Positions 43,985 to 53,069 of a stretch of 57,323 nucleotides of DNA are shown here, piece by piece. How positions within the stretch are numbered: position 1 is the first letter of the stretch; every line of letters begins with the position of its first letter. The stretch lies in assembly GCA_030731745.1 (NCBI GenBank), contig JANQTJ010000010.1, forward strand, positions 1-57,323, written 5' to 3'. Source of the DNA: Flaviramulus sp. Lineage in GTDB: Bacteria > Bacteroidota > Bacteroidia > Flavobacteriales > Flavobacteriaceae. A model generated the notes under the pieces. It did no database searches. It was not told the origin of the DNA and was given only the letters and a program-made list of their open reading frames with translations. Position numbers and translations under genes: made by a program.

Positions 43985-44278
43985 ATGAGCAAATTATCTG
44001 AACAAGACATAGAAAAAAAACTTTTAAATTTTCCAGATTGGGAATATTATGACAATGCGCTTCATGCTGAATTTGAGTTTGACAACTTTAAAGATTGTTT
44101 TAGCGCAATGAGTAGAATAGCTTTTGAGTGTGAAGCTTTAAATCATCATCCAAATTGGTCTAATGTATATAATGTATTAACTATATCGCTATCAACTCAT
44201 GATACTAATGGTGTTACAGATAAAGATTTTAAACTTGCTGAAGCTATAGAAAACATAGTTGAACCAGATGAAGAATAA
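43985..44278 (+). CDS. phhB: 4a-hydroxytetrahydrobiopterin dehydratase
   Basis: A 97-residue PCD/DCoH protein: LLNFPDWEYYDNALHAEFEFDNFKDCFSAMSRIAFECEALNHHPNWSNVYNVLTISLSTHDTNGVTDKDF in pieces includes the EALNHHPNW and LSTHDTNGVT active-site motifs with the catalytic His cluster. It recycles 4a-hydroxytetrahydrobiopterin, the pterin product of aromatic amino acid hydroxylases. No hydroxylase gene is in the window. Confidence 0.9.
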   Translation: MSKLSEQDIEKKLLNFPDWEYYDNALHAEFEFDNFKDCFSAMSRIAFECEALNHHPNWSNVYNVLTISLSTHDTNGVTDKDFKLAEAIENIVEPDEE

Positions 44279-44362
44279 TTTGTAATTTTAAGATAGGTTG
44301 TTAACTTTGTTTTTTTTAAAATCATAGAATTTTCTTAAAAAAACATATTAAATAATAGAATT

Positions 44363-45082
44363 ATGGGAAGAGCTTTTGAATTTAGAAAAGCAAGAAAAAT
44401 GAAACGATGGTCTGCCATGAGTAAAGCTTTTACTCGAATTGGCAAGGACATTGTAATGGCCGTTAAAGAAGGTGGTCCAGATCCTGATAGTAACTCACGC
44501 TTAAGAGCTGTAATACAGAATGCTAAGGCTGTAAATATGCCAAAAGATAACGTAGAGCGCGCCATAAAAAAAGCAAGTGAAAAAGGGCAAGGCGATTATA
44601 AAGAAGTTATTTTTGAAGGATATGCTTCTCACGGAATAGCTGTTTTAGTAGAAACTGCAACAGATAATAATACCAGAACAGTGGCCAATGTACGAAGCTA
44701 TTTTAATAAATGTGATGGTAGTTTAGGAACCTCAGGATCTGTTGTTTTTATGTTTGATCATACTTGTAATTTTAGAATAAATGCTGAAGGTTTAGACCCA
44801 GAAGAATTAGAGCTAGAATTTATTGATTACGGTGCTGAAGAAGTTTTTGCTGATGAAGATGGCATATTGATTTACGCTCCTTTTGAAAGTTTTGGAGCCA
44901 TTCAATCAGAATTAGAAGCTAGACATATAGAGATTTTATCATCAGGTTTTGAGCGTATACCTCAAGTAACTAAAAAACTAACAACTGAACAAATTTTAGA
45001 TGTTGAAAAGCTTTTAGAAAAACTTGACGACGATGACGATGTACAAAACGTTTATCATACAATGGAAGAATCGGAAGAATAA
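44363..45082 (+). CDS. YebC/PmpR family protein
   Basis: 239 residues, full length for the family. GRAFEFRKARKMKRWSAMSKAFTRIGKDIVMAVKEGGPDPDSNSRLR and AKAVNMPKDNVERAIKKASEKG are the YebC N-terminal signature; the three-domain layout is complete, with an acidic C-terminus (LEKLDDDDDVQNVYHTMEESEE). Family members act as DNA-binding regulators or, as shown for some, aid translation at proline stretches. It is ended by a strong terminator. Confidence 0.93.
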   Translation: MGRAFEFRKARKMKRWSAMSKAFTRIGKDIVMAVKEGGPDPDSNSRLRAVIQNAKAVNMPKDNVERAIKKASEKGQGDYKEVIFEGYASHGIAVLVETATDNNTRTVANVRSYFNKCDGSLGTSGSVVFMFDHTCNFRINAEGLDPEELELEFIDYGAEEVFADEDGILIYAPFESFGAIQSELEARHIEILSSGFERIPQVTKKLTTEQILDVEKLLEKLDDDDDVQNVYHTMEESEE

Positions 45083-45108
45083 AAAAAGAGCTATAAAGCT
45101 CTTTTTTT
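45081..45108. terminator. Bidirectional terminator after the YebC gene
   Basis: AAAAAAAGAGCT and AGCTCTTTTTTT form a perfect 12-bp stem around a 4-base loop (ATAA) between convergent genes; the first bases overlap the YebC stop. Confidence 0.9.
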
Positions 45109-45117
45109 ATGATATAA

Positions 45118-45855
45118 TTAATCTTTATTCTTTACATAGATTAACTTGAACCTAGCATTAGGTTGATCGCGTTGTTCCATTAAAAATTGAGGAAGCGATT
45201 TAAAAAGAGGTGTTAATTTTTGAAAACCAAAATTACGAGAATCAAAATTTGGTTGTTTCTTTATTATTAAAGAACCAACATCACCTAAAAAAGCCCAGCC
45301 ATCATCATCGGCAGCATCATCAACAGAATTTTGAAGCAGTTTAATTACTTTAGGAGTAATATTATAGAGATTTTCCTTTTTAGGTTTTTTTCCTTTTTCA
45401 TCTTTTTCTAAATCATCATCATTTGCAAGAATTTCTAAATAAATAAATTTATCACAAGCTACTATAAAAGGATTAGGTGTTTTCTTCTCTCCCATTCCGT
45501 AAACAACCATACCAGCCTCACGTAAACGCGTTGCTAATTTAGTAAAGTCGCTATCAGAGGATACTAAACAAAAACCATTTACTTTCTCAGAATATAGAAT
45601 ATCCATTGCATCAATAATCATAGCAGAATCAGTAGCATTTTTACCAGTAGTGTAACCATATTGTTGTATTGGTGTTATGGCATTTTCGAGTAAAATATGT
45701 TTCCATTTGGATAAGTGAGGTTTTGTCCAATCACCATATATTCTTTTAATAGTTGGTGTTCCGTATTTTGTTATTTCTTCCATCATTTCAGAAATATACT
45801 TTGATGGAATATTATCGCCGTCTATTAATACGGCTATTTTAGTGTCTTTTATCAT
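45118..45855 (-). CDS. NYN-domain putative RNase with C-terminal LOTUS (OST-HTH) domain
   Basis: 245 residues. The NYN/LabA (PIN-like) domain (about 1-145) has IAVLIDGDNIPSKYI with the catalytic-type Asp pair, ATDSAMIIDAMDILY and GFCLVSSDSDFTKLATRLREAG, all metal-site acidic motifs. The C-terminal part (about 165-245, GWAFLGDVGSLIIKKQPNFDSRNFG) is an OST-HTH/LOTUS domain that binds RNA. Together they suggest an RNA-processing nuclease; the targets are unknown. Monocistronic. Confidence 0.87.
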   Translation of the reverse strand: MIKDTKIAVLIDGDNIPSKYISEMMEEITKYGTPTIKRIYGDWTKPHLSKWKHILLENAITPIQQYGYTTGKNATDSAMIIDAMDILYSEKVNGFCLVSSDSDFTKLATRLREAGMVVYGMGEKKTPNPFIVACDKFIYLEILANDDDLEKDEKGKKPKKENLYNITPKVIKLLQNSVDDAADDDGWAFLGDVGSLIIKKQPNFDSRNFGFQKLTPLFKSLPQFLMEQRDQPNARFKLIYVKNKD

Positions 45856-46016
45856 AATTTATAAAGGTACAGAATATAAATATAACGCTTCGATTCTATG
45901 GTTTAGAAGTAATAATTTTAACTTTTTCTTGTGATAAATCATCACTAGTTTATTTTTATTTTTACAAAAGACTATTCAATTAACTAGGGTAATTCCTTAA
46001 AAATCAAAAAGAAATT

Positions 46017-48608
46017 ATGACGTTTAAAAAAAACACAATTAGATTTGCTAGTTTTATATTGGCAACGTTTTTTTTATTGGGAGCCAATAATTTAGAAGCT
46101 CAAACCACTAAAAAGAAAAGAAAAAAAGATCAAACTGAAGTTACTCCACCTCCGCCAAAAAAGGATAAAGAAAAAACTATTGAAGAACTCATAAAATCTA
46201 GCAAAGAAATTGATGGATTATTTAAAATTTATCAAGATACTGTAAACGGTTCTTTACAAATGATTATTAAAGAAGATCAATTAGGGAAAGAATTTATTCA
46301 TTTTAGTCAAATAGCTGACGGTGTTATGGATGCTGGTGCTTTTAGAGGTGCTTATGGTGGATCAAAAGTTTTTAAAATTGGAAAATATTTTGATAAAATT
46401 GAGTTTATAACACAAAACGCTTCTTTTTATTTTGATCCTGAAAGCCCGTTATCAAAATCTAAATCTGCCAATGTTACGGATGGAAATATGGCAAGTTTAA
46501 AAATTGAAGCTCACGATAAAAAAAATGGATTGTATTTATTAAAAGTTGATAATTTATTTTTACAAGAAACATTTACACAAATCAAAAGTCCTGGGTTCCC
46601 TGGAGAATCACCAATGTCATTTAAATTGGGTGGTTTAAGTAAAGATAAAACTAAAGTAAATTCAATAAATAATTATGAAGCTAATACTGATATTGCTGTA
46701 GAATATGTATATTCTACACCTTCCGTTTTAAATGGTGGTTCTGAAGCAGTATCTGATGGACGTAACGTTAGTTTAAAAGTTTATCATAGTCTTATTGCCA
46801 TGCCAGAAAATGATTATGAAATTAGATTAGATGACCCTAGAGTTGGATATTTTTTAGAACAAGTTAACGACCAAACTTCCACAAGTTCAACACCTTATCG
46901 TGATTTAGTTCATAGATGGCATTTGAAGAAAAAAAATCCAGCAGCTGCTATTTCTGAACCTTTAGAACCAATTACTTGGTGGATAGAGAATTCTACACCA
47001 TTAGAATGGAGAGAAACTATTAAAAATGCCGTTTTACAATGGAATGTAGCTTTTGAAAAAGCTGGTTTTAAAAACGCCATGGTTGTGAAAGTACAGCCTG
47101 ATAATGCCGATTGGGATGCGGGTGATATTAGATACAATGTTTTAAGATGGACTTCATCTCCTCAACCTCCTTTTGGTGGTTACGGACCAAGTTTTGTTAA
47201 CCCCAGAACAGGACAAATATTAGGTGCAGATATAATGCTTGAATATGTGCATTTTACAAATAGAGTATTGTATGATAAAGTATATGATTTGGCAACTCTA
47301 CAAAAACCATTTGAAGCTTCAACATATAACAAAAATGATGTTGCTTATTGTTCTTTAGGTCATGAGTTACACCAAGATCTTATGTTTGCTAGTGCTGTAG
47401 CATCTGCAACTGGTGTTTCAGATTTAGAAATGGAACGTGTAAAAAAAGAATCTATGACTGCTTTAATAATGCATGAAGTTGGACATACATTAGGTTTAAA
47501 TCATAACATGAAAGCAAGCCAATTATATTCGCCAGAGCAATTAGCTGATGCTGATTTTATTCAAGGAAAATGTTTAACAGCATCTGTAATGGATTATGCT
47601 ACTTTAAATATCACTAGAGACAGAAGTAAACAAGGTCAGTATGACGATGTTGCAGTTGGTCCTTATGATATTTGGGCAATCCAGTTTGGTTATACTCCTT
47701 TTAAAAATGAAGATGAGCGTAATACTTTATTAAGCGAATCAACAAAGCCTGAACATATTTTTGGAAATGATGCTGATGATATGCGTTCTCCTGGAAAGGC
47801 AATTGACCCAAGAGTGATGACTAATGATCAATCTAGTGATGCTATTACTTATTCTATTGATCGTATTGAGTTATCAAATGATTTAATGAAAACGGCAAAA
47901 CAGAAATTTGTTAAGGATAACGAATCGTATCAAGAATTACGTCGTGTTTATTATTTACTAAGTTCTCAAAAAGCAGGAGCTGCTAATGTGATTTCAAGAT
48001 ATATTGGTGGTGTTTATGTAGATCGTTCAATGGCTGGACAAGAAGGCGGAACACAACCTTACACTCCAGTAAGTTTAGCTGATCAAAAAAGAGCGATGTT
48101 TGCACTAGGTAAGTATGTTTTCTCTCCTGATGCCTTTAATGCTCCAAACGATTTATATAATTACTTAGCTATGCAACGTAGAGGGTATAATTTTAGAACA
48201 CCCGAAGATCCTAAAATTCATAGTCAAATACTAGCATATCAGACAAATGTATTGAGTCATCTATTACATTATAATACCTTACAAAGAATTACAGACTCTG
48301 AATTATATGGCAATCAGTATGATTTATCTACTTTTATGAACGATTTGAATAATGCTATTTTTAAAGCTGATATTTATGGCAATGTGAATTCATTTAGACA
48401 AAATTTACAATTGGAGTACACAAATACGCTTATTGAGATGCTTACAGGAAAGCAAAGTGATAGGTTTACACATAACGCTAAGTCTATGGCTTTATATAAT
48501 TTAAATACTATAAGAAATATGGCTGCTACCTCTGGTAATATTTCCTCTAAAGCGCATAAGCAACATTTAAGAACGTTAATTGACAATGCTTTAAAAGAGA
48601 TTAAATAG
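46017..48608 (+). CDS. Secreted zinc metalloprotease, DUF5117/DUF4953 family
   Basis: 863 residues with a signal peptide (to about residue 29, NNLEAQ), then a Lys/Pro-rich linker. DUF5117 follows (about 90-300), then a metzincin-like domain with the zinc motif HEVGHTLGLNHN starting at His486 and a following DYATLN Met-turn-like segment (SVMDYATLN), and DUF4953 in between and after. A fully matched zincin HExxHxxGxxH. It is exported to the periplasm or beyond; no T9SS sorting domain is visible. It is a common large flavobacterial protease of unknown substrate, followed by a terminator. Confidence 0.87.
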   Translation: MTFKKNTIRFASFILATFFLLGANNLEAQTTKKKRKKDQTEVTPPPPKKDKEKTIEELIKSSKEIDGLFKIYQDTVNGSLQMIIKEDQLGKEFIHFSQIADGVMDAGAFRGAYGGSKVFKIGKYFDKIEFITQNASFYFDPESPLSKSKSANVTDGNMASLKIEAHDKKNGLYLLKVDNLFLQETFTQIKSPGFPGESPMSFKLGGLSKDKTKVNSINNYEANTDIAVEYVYSTPSVLNGGSEAVSDGRNVSLKVYHSLIAMPENDYEIRLDDPRVGYFLEQVNDQTSTSSTPYRDLVHRWHLKKKNPAAAISEPLEPITWWIENSTPLEWRETIKNAVLQWNVAFEKAGFKNAMVVKVQPDNADWDAGDIRYNVLRWTSSPQPPFGGYGPSFVNPRTGQILGADIMLEYVHFTNRVLYDKVYDLATLQKPFEASTYNKNDVAYCSLGHELHQDLMFASAVASATGVSDLEMERVKKESMTALIMHEVGHTLGLNHNMKASQLYSPEQLADADFIQGKCLTASVMDYATLNITRDRSKQGQYDDVAVGPYDIWAIQFGYTPFKNEDERNTLLSESTKPEHIFGNDADDMRSPGKAIDPRVMTNDQSSDAITYSIDRIELSNDLMKTAKQKFVKDNESYQELRRVYYLLSSQKAGAANVISRYIGGVYVDRSMAGQEGGTQPYTPVSLADQKRAMFALGKYVFSPDAFNAPNDLYNYLAMQRRGYNFRTPEDPKIHSQILAYQTNVLSHLLHYNTLQRITDSELYGNQYDLSTFMNDLNNAIFKADIYGNVNSFRQNLQLEYTNTLIEMLTGKQSDRFTHNAKSMALYNLNTIRNMAATSGNISSKAHKQHLRTLIDNALKEIK

Positions 48609-48626
48609 TAAGTAATTTCATCTTAC

Positions 48627-48659
48627 AAAAAAGCTGCTTTATAAAAAAGTAGCTTTTTT
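48627..48659. terminator. Bidirectional terminator after the metalloprotease gene
   Basis: AAAAAAGCTGCTTT and AAAGTAGCTTTTTT pair with one G-T wobble around a short A/T loop between convergent genes. Confidence 0.85.
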
Positions 48660-48699
48660 GTTATCTCTCTTTTAATTTTACACTCCTAAATAAATAAAA

Positions 48700-49248
48700 T
48701 TAAGAATATTCTGGAATTTTACCTTCAACGCCTTTAAAAAATTTATGTAAAATTTTAAAATCATCTTCCATATTATCAGTAGTAAAAAAAGGTTCTGATA
48801 TCCTATTTTGTTTATTCTTAAAGTCAAAAGTTATCATAATGATAGGAACATTTGCTCGCTTAGCAATATAGTAGAAACCGGTTCGCCATTTATCAACTTT
48901 TTTTCTAGTTCCTTCTGGTGATAAAGTAATTCTTAATTCATCTTTTCCATCAAACAACTTGGAAATTTCTATAACAGTATTTTTGTTAGATGATCTATCT
49001 ATTGGCAAACCTCCTAGTTTTCTAAAAAACCATCCCATAGGAAATACAAATAACTCTTTTTTCCCAATAAAATTGGATTTTAAACCAATTACAGATCTAA
49101 GAAGAACACCAATATAGAAATCGTGCCAACTGGTATGAGGCGCAGCTATTATTACTGCTTTTTTTATAGCGGTTTTAGAAAAATCTTTATTCCCTACTAT
49201 TTTCCAGCCTAAAAGTTTAAAGTATATAAATCTAGATATTTTTTGCAT
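48700..49248 (-). CDS. 1-acyl-sn-glycerol-3-phosphate acyltransferase-like protein
   Basis: A 182-residue PlsC-family enzyme. Motif I is AAPHTSWHDFYIG (H-x4-D) and motif III is LSPEGTRKKVDKW. IGKKELFVFPMGWFFRKLGGLPIDRS is the typical lysophospholipid/glycolipid acyltransferase segment. It is shorter than PlsC (about 240), as in the small flavobacterial group. It lies at the end of a run with kdnB, HAD and kdsB, 1 base after kdnB, so it may act in lipid A or phospholipid assembly. Confidence 0.85.
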   Translation of the reverse strand: MQKISRFIYFKLLGWKIVGNKDFSKTAIKKAVIIAAPHTSWHDFYIGVLLRSVIGLKSNFIGKKELFVFPMGWFFRKLGGLPIDRSSNKNTVIEISKLFDGKDELRITLSPEGTRKKVDKWRTGFYYIAKRANVPIIMITFDFKNKQNRISEPFFTTDNMEDDFKILHKFFKGVEGKIPEYS

Positions 49249-49249
49249 G

Positions 49250-50332
49250 CTACATTTTTTGGTATAAATGCTTTAACTTGGCAGGAGTTATTATTTTTTT
49301 CCAGTTTTTACCTAAAGCATTTTCCCAAAGTGGCTCTAAACTTAAAGCAATTTTAATCATAATATCTAGTTCTGAATCACTTAAATCTGAGCAAATATTT
49401 TTAGGTAATTCTATATGATGTTTTGCTTTCATTTGTTTGAAAAATTTAACACCTTCAGGATAAAATTCTTCTAAGTGATCAAAAACAATACAGTTTCCTA
49501 TGCCATGTTTTGTTCCAAGTAAATAGGACAAACCATAACTCATAGCATGAGCCACACCTACTTGCGAATAAACTATACTCATACCTCCATGCCACGAAGC
49601 CATCATGAGTTTTTCCTGAGATTCTTTATCAGATAGTGTGTTATCTAAGAAGATTTCTTTGCATAAACCCAAAGCCATGTTTCCATAACTTTCGCTAAAA
49701 GCGTTTAAATAAGTTCCTGATAATGACTCTACACAATGAATATAACAATCCATACCAGTATAAAACCATTGATCTATTGGGACGTCTTTAGTGAGTTCTG
49801 AGTCTAAAATAACCTGATCAAAAGGTGTGTAATCTGAATTTATACCAAGCTTTTTTTCTGGACCAGTTAGTACTGTGGTTCTAGAAACTTCTGAACCCGT
49901 ACCAGATATGGTAGGAATGCCAACATGATAAATGGACGGGTTTTTCACTAAATCCCAACCTTGGTAATCTTTAGCGCTACCAGTATTTGTTAGCATTATA
50001 GATACTGCCTTGGCCAAATCTAAAAGCGTCCCACCTCCTATGCCAATTATCCCAGAAGGATTTTCTTTGGAAGTTAATATGATATCTTCAACTAGCGCAT
50101 CAACTTGTTGTGTTTTTGGTTCTTCTTTGGAAGATATAAAAATAATTCTATCGTTATATGAAAGTTGGATTCTAGAAGTTAACCATACATTATTTTTAAA
50201 TACATCATCAATTAAAAAAATAAAAGGCGCACTAACACTTAAGCGTTTTGGTGCTAAAACTTCATTTAATTGATTAAAACTACCTCGACCAAAAATAACT
50301 CTTGGTACCATTGGAAAGTTCTTGAATTTCAT
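49250..50332 (-). CDS. kdnB: Iron-containing alcohol dehydrogenase, probable Kdo 8-oxidase
   Basis: A 360-residue Fe-ADH. The NAD site is GIIGIGGGTLLDLAKAVSIML; metal ligands are visible in TGMDCYIHCVESLSG (Asp, His), VGVAHAMSYGLSYL and GTKHGIGNCIVFDHLEEF. The N-terminus KFKNFPMVPRVIFGRGSFNQL and the neighbourhood of kdsB match KdnB, which oxidises Kdo at C8 in making 8-amino-3,8-dideoxy-Kdo (known in Shewanella, there with KdnA). The transaminase kdnA is not in this window. The assignment is an inference from family and context. Confidence 0.7.
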   Translation of the reverse strand: MKFKNFPMVPRVIFGRGSFNQLNEVLAPKRLSVSAPFIFLIDDVFKNNVWLTSRIQLSYNDRIIFISSKEEPKTQQVDALVEDIILTSKENPSGIIGIGGGTLLDLAKAVSIMLTNTGSAKDYQGWDLVKNPSIYHVGIPTISGTGSEVSRTTVLTGPEKKLGINSDYTPFDQVILDSELTKDVPIDQWFYTGMDCYIHCVESLSGTYLNAFSESYGNMALGLCKEIFLDNTLSDKESQEKLMMASWHGGMSIVYSQVGVAHAMSYGLSYLLGTKHGIGNCIVFDHLEEFYPEGVKFFKQMKAKHHIELPKNICSDLSDSELDIMIKIALSLEPLWENALGKNWKKIITPAKLKHLYQKM

Positions 50333-50373
50333 TTAATATTTACTATTTTAAAAAAGTTAAAAATACTATTATT

Positions 50374-51078
50374 TTAAGGTAATAGATTTAAAATATCTGT
50401 TAATCTATTTATGGTCCTATAATTTTTTCCATTAGTTTCTTTTTCAGTTACTTGCTCATGAGCCCAAGTTGTATGAAAAGGTATATGAATGGCATTTGCT
50501 TTTATATTCACTAAAGGTAAAACATCAGATTTTAATGAATTTCCTATCATCAAAAACTCTGAAGGCTTAATATCCAGATGGTTTAATAATTTTGAGTAAT
50601 TGGCTTCCTTTTTATCACTCAACACTTCAATGTGATGAAAATACTTAGTTAATCCTGATTTTTCTAATTTTCGTTCTTGGTCTAATAAATCACCTTTTGT
50701 TGCTAATATAAGTCGGTAATTTTGTGATAAACTTTTTAAAACACATTCAACACCATCGAGTAATTCTACAGGTTTATCTAGCATATTTTTACCAATATGT
50801 AAAACACCTTCAATAATTTTAGACGACACGTTATAGTTTGATATTTCTAAAGCGGCTTCAACCATTGATAAAGTAAACGCTTTTACACCATATCCATATA
50901 AATCAAGATTATCAATCTCTTTCTTGTAAAGCTCTTGATCTATTTTATTAATTGTTTCATAATCTGATAATAATTTACCAAACTCAATTTCAGCATCTCG
51001 AAAGTAAGTTTCGTTTACCCAAAGCGTATCATCGGCATCAAAACCAATAACTTTTATATGCTTATAATCTATTTCCAT
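50374..51078 (-). CDS. HAD family hydrolase
   Basis: A 234-residue HAD phosphatase with C1 cap. Motif I is [12 protein letters not shown] (DxD), motif II ATKGD, motif III the Lys in [11 protein letters not shown] and motif [18 protein letters not shown]. It overlaps kdsB by 10 bases and lies upstream of kdnB, so a phosphatase step in Kdo-type sugar synthesis is possible, but it is not KdsC-like in sequence. Confidence 0.82.
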   Translation of the reverse strand: MEIDYKHIKVIGFDADDTLWVNETYFRDAEIEFGKLLSDYETINKIDQELYKKEIDNLDLYGYGVKAFTLSMVEAALEISNYNVSSKIIEGVLHIGKNMLDKPVELLDGVECVLKSLSQNYRLILATKGDLLDQERKLEKSGLTKYFHHIEVLSDKKEANYSKLLNHLDIKPSEFLMIGNSLKSDVLPLVNIKANAIHIPFHTTWAHEQVTEKETNGKNYRTINRLTDILNLLP

Positions 51079-51797
51079 AATTTTTTTGCACGTTCCAAAT
51101 CTTCAGGAGTATCAATTTCTACACCTTGAACATCTGTTTCAACCATTTTTATACGTTTGCCATATTCTAAATACCTTAACTGCTCTAATTTTTCGCAAGA
51201 TTCTAAAGGAGACATTGGCAGTTTATAAAAGTCTAAAATAGCTTGTTTTCTAAAAGCATAAACGCCTTTGTGTTTGTAATATTTTATATTAATATTTTGA
51301 TCTCTCGGATATGGAATTGGACTACGGGAGAAATATAATGCAAAGTTAGATTGATCAATTACAACTTTTACAGTATTAGGATTGTTAATTTCTTCTTGGT
51401 CGGTAATATGCACCATTAAAGATGCTAAATCTACTTCTTTATTTGTGTCATTTTTAAAAGCCTCAATTAATTTTCTTAATGATTCACTATCCGTAAAAGG
51501 CTCATCACCTTGAACGTTAATAACAATATCAATATCTAAATCTTCAACAGCTTCTGCTATTCTATCACTTCCACAATCATGCTCTTTTTTACTCATGATT
51601 GCTTTACCACCTTTATTAACTACTTCATCAAAAATAATTTGACTATCAGTAACAACAAAAACATCATCAAATAAATTTGTTGCAACAGTTGCTTCGTAAG
51701 TTCTTATTATAACGGTCTTACCTCCAAGGTCTTGCATCAGTTTTCCAGGAAAGCGACTAGCACTATAGCGTGCAGGTATCATTGATATTATCTTCAT
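51069..51797 (-). CDS. kdsB: 3-deoxy-manno-octulosonate cytidylyltransferase
   Basis: 242 residues. [64 protein letters not shown] and [12 protein letters not shown] are all KdsB signatures. It activates Kdo, or here perhaps 8-amino-Kdo, as the CMP sugar for lipid A. It overlaps the HAD gene by 10 bases and is followed by kdnB. Confidence 0.93.
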   Translation of the reverse strand: MKIISMIPARYSASRFPGKLMQDLGGKTVIIRTYEATVATNLFDDVFVVTDSQIIFDEVVNKGGKAIMSKKEHDCGSDRIAEAVEDLDIDIVINVQGDEPFTDSESLRKLIEAFKNDTNKEVDLASLMVHITDQEEINNPNTVKVVIDQSNFALYFSRSPIPYPRDQNINIKYYKHKGVYAFRKQAILDFYKLPMSPLESCEKLEQLRYLEYGKRIKMVETDVQGVEIDTPEDLERAKKLWK

Positions 51798-51814
51798 ATT
51801 TAGGTGAGTAATCT

Positions 51815-52447
51815 TTAATTCATTTCAACAAACCCATTTAATAATTTTTCTATGTTTTTATCATAAGTAGCCATCAAACCTTGGGATGTATAAATAATGA
51901 TTTGAATAGTACCAGTTGGATTAGAATAATAATAACCTTTATAGCCAAATTTGATACCTGAAATAGTTCCGTTCATTTCTAGCATCAAAACTTTTATACC
52001 ATTTACGGTTCGATATTCTTCATGATCAATTTTACTGTCTGGTGCAACATCTTGAGCGTTTGAGAGTGCAATATTTCTTAATGATTCTAATGGAATCTCT
52101 AGTCTTTCGGTAATGACAGTGCCATATAAATCTTGATTTTTAAGTTGTAATTCATACTCTGCATCATCATTATTATTAGCTTTGTTAAATTTCCACTCTT
52201 TAGTATCCAACCATATACCAACATTAAATATTGAGCTTTTTAATAGAAAAGTAGAGGTTTCATCTTTTTTAAATGGGTTAGGGTTTATTGGAATTTCTTT
52301 AATTTCAATATCCTTACCATCTATATATTTCCAAGTCCCATCATCATACAAAACAACACGATCTCCATAATCAGTTACAGCGTTAGTTTGTGAAAAAGTT
52401 GAAAATGAAATAATAAAAATCAAATAAGAGAAGATATTTTTTTTCAT
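51815..52447 (-). CDS. Hypothetical secreted protein
   Basis: A 210-residue protein with a signal peptide ending FSTFSQ (about residue 20). The N-terminal segment ends in [15 protein letters not shown], a short motif seen at the start of several flavobacterial exported proteins; the rest is a mixed alpha/beta domain ([46 protein letters not shown]). I do not recognise the family further. It lies 17 bases upstream of kdsB on the same strand. Confidence 0.65.
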   Translation of the reverse strand: MKKNIFSYLIFIISFSTFSQTNAVTDYGDRVVLYDDGTWKYIDGKDIEIKEIPINPNPFKKDETSTFLLKSSIFNVGIWLDTKEWKFNKANNNDDAEYELQLKNQDLYGTVITERLEIPLESLRNIALSNAQDVAPDSKIDHEEYRTVNGIKVLMLEMNGTISGIKFGYKGYYYSNPTGTIQIIIYTSQGLMATYDKNIEKLLNGFVEMN

Positions 52448-52480
52448 TTTAAGATTATAATTTAGTTTGTAAAAATATAA

Positions 52481-53050
52481 TTATTTATGTTTATTTTTTT
52501 TTAACTTTTTATAAAGTCTAAAGATAATTAATAAAATAACGACAACTAAAATTATAGCAAGAATAGGAATGAAAATTGAAATAATAGACATTACAATAGA
52601 TACGCCAGTTTCTAAAGCTGAAAAAAGTGGGTTTGCTAAACCTGCAGTTGTTGCTGTTGATGCTAATCTAGTAGTACTTGATGTTCCTGCAATTGCTGAT
52701 GCCGAACCCCCTCCAGCTATAATGGCTAACGTCCAAGTAATTATTGGGCTTAAATCTGATACTGTTGATAACATTACAACTGTTCCTGCTAAGGCGGCTA
52801 ATGGTAACGTTATACTATCTAATAAATTATCAATATAAGGAATAAAATAAGCAAATATCTCAATAATTGTTGCGATTCCTAAAGTAGTTAATGCTGAAGT
52901 GTTACCAATCCATTGCCAAGACTCATTAAGAGCCCATAGATCAAAATACGATGCCAAACTTAACGCAAAGAGAGGCAAAAATACTCGAAAACCAACAGAA
53001 GCTGCTAAACCAATACCTAAACAAATACTTATTATAGTTTCAAAAGTCAT
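52481..53050 (-). CDS. DUF4126 family membrane protein
   Basis: 189 residues, about five membrane segments. ICLGIGLAASVGFRVFLPLFALSLASYFDLW at the N-terminus and the Gly/Ala-rich middle (IIAGGGSASAIAGTSSTTRLAST) fit DUF4126; the C-terminus is a lysine-rich tail (YKKLKKNKHK). Function unknown. It is 19 bases downstream of the helicase gene. Confidence 0.82.
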   Translation of the reverse strand: MTFETIISICLGIGLAASVGFRVFLPLFALSLASYFDLWALNESWQWIGNTSALTTLGIATIIEIFAYFIPYIDNLLDSITLPLAALAGTVVMLSTVSDLSPIITWTLAIIAGGGSASAIAGTSSTTRLASTATTAGLANPLFSALETGVSIVMSIISIFIPILAIILVVVILLIIFRLYKKLKKNKHK

Positions 53051-53069
53051 GTTTAAATATAATCAAAAA

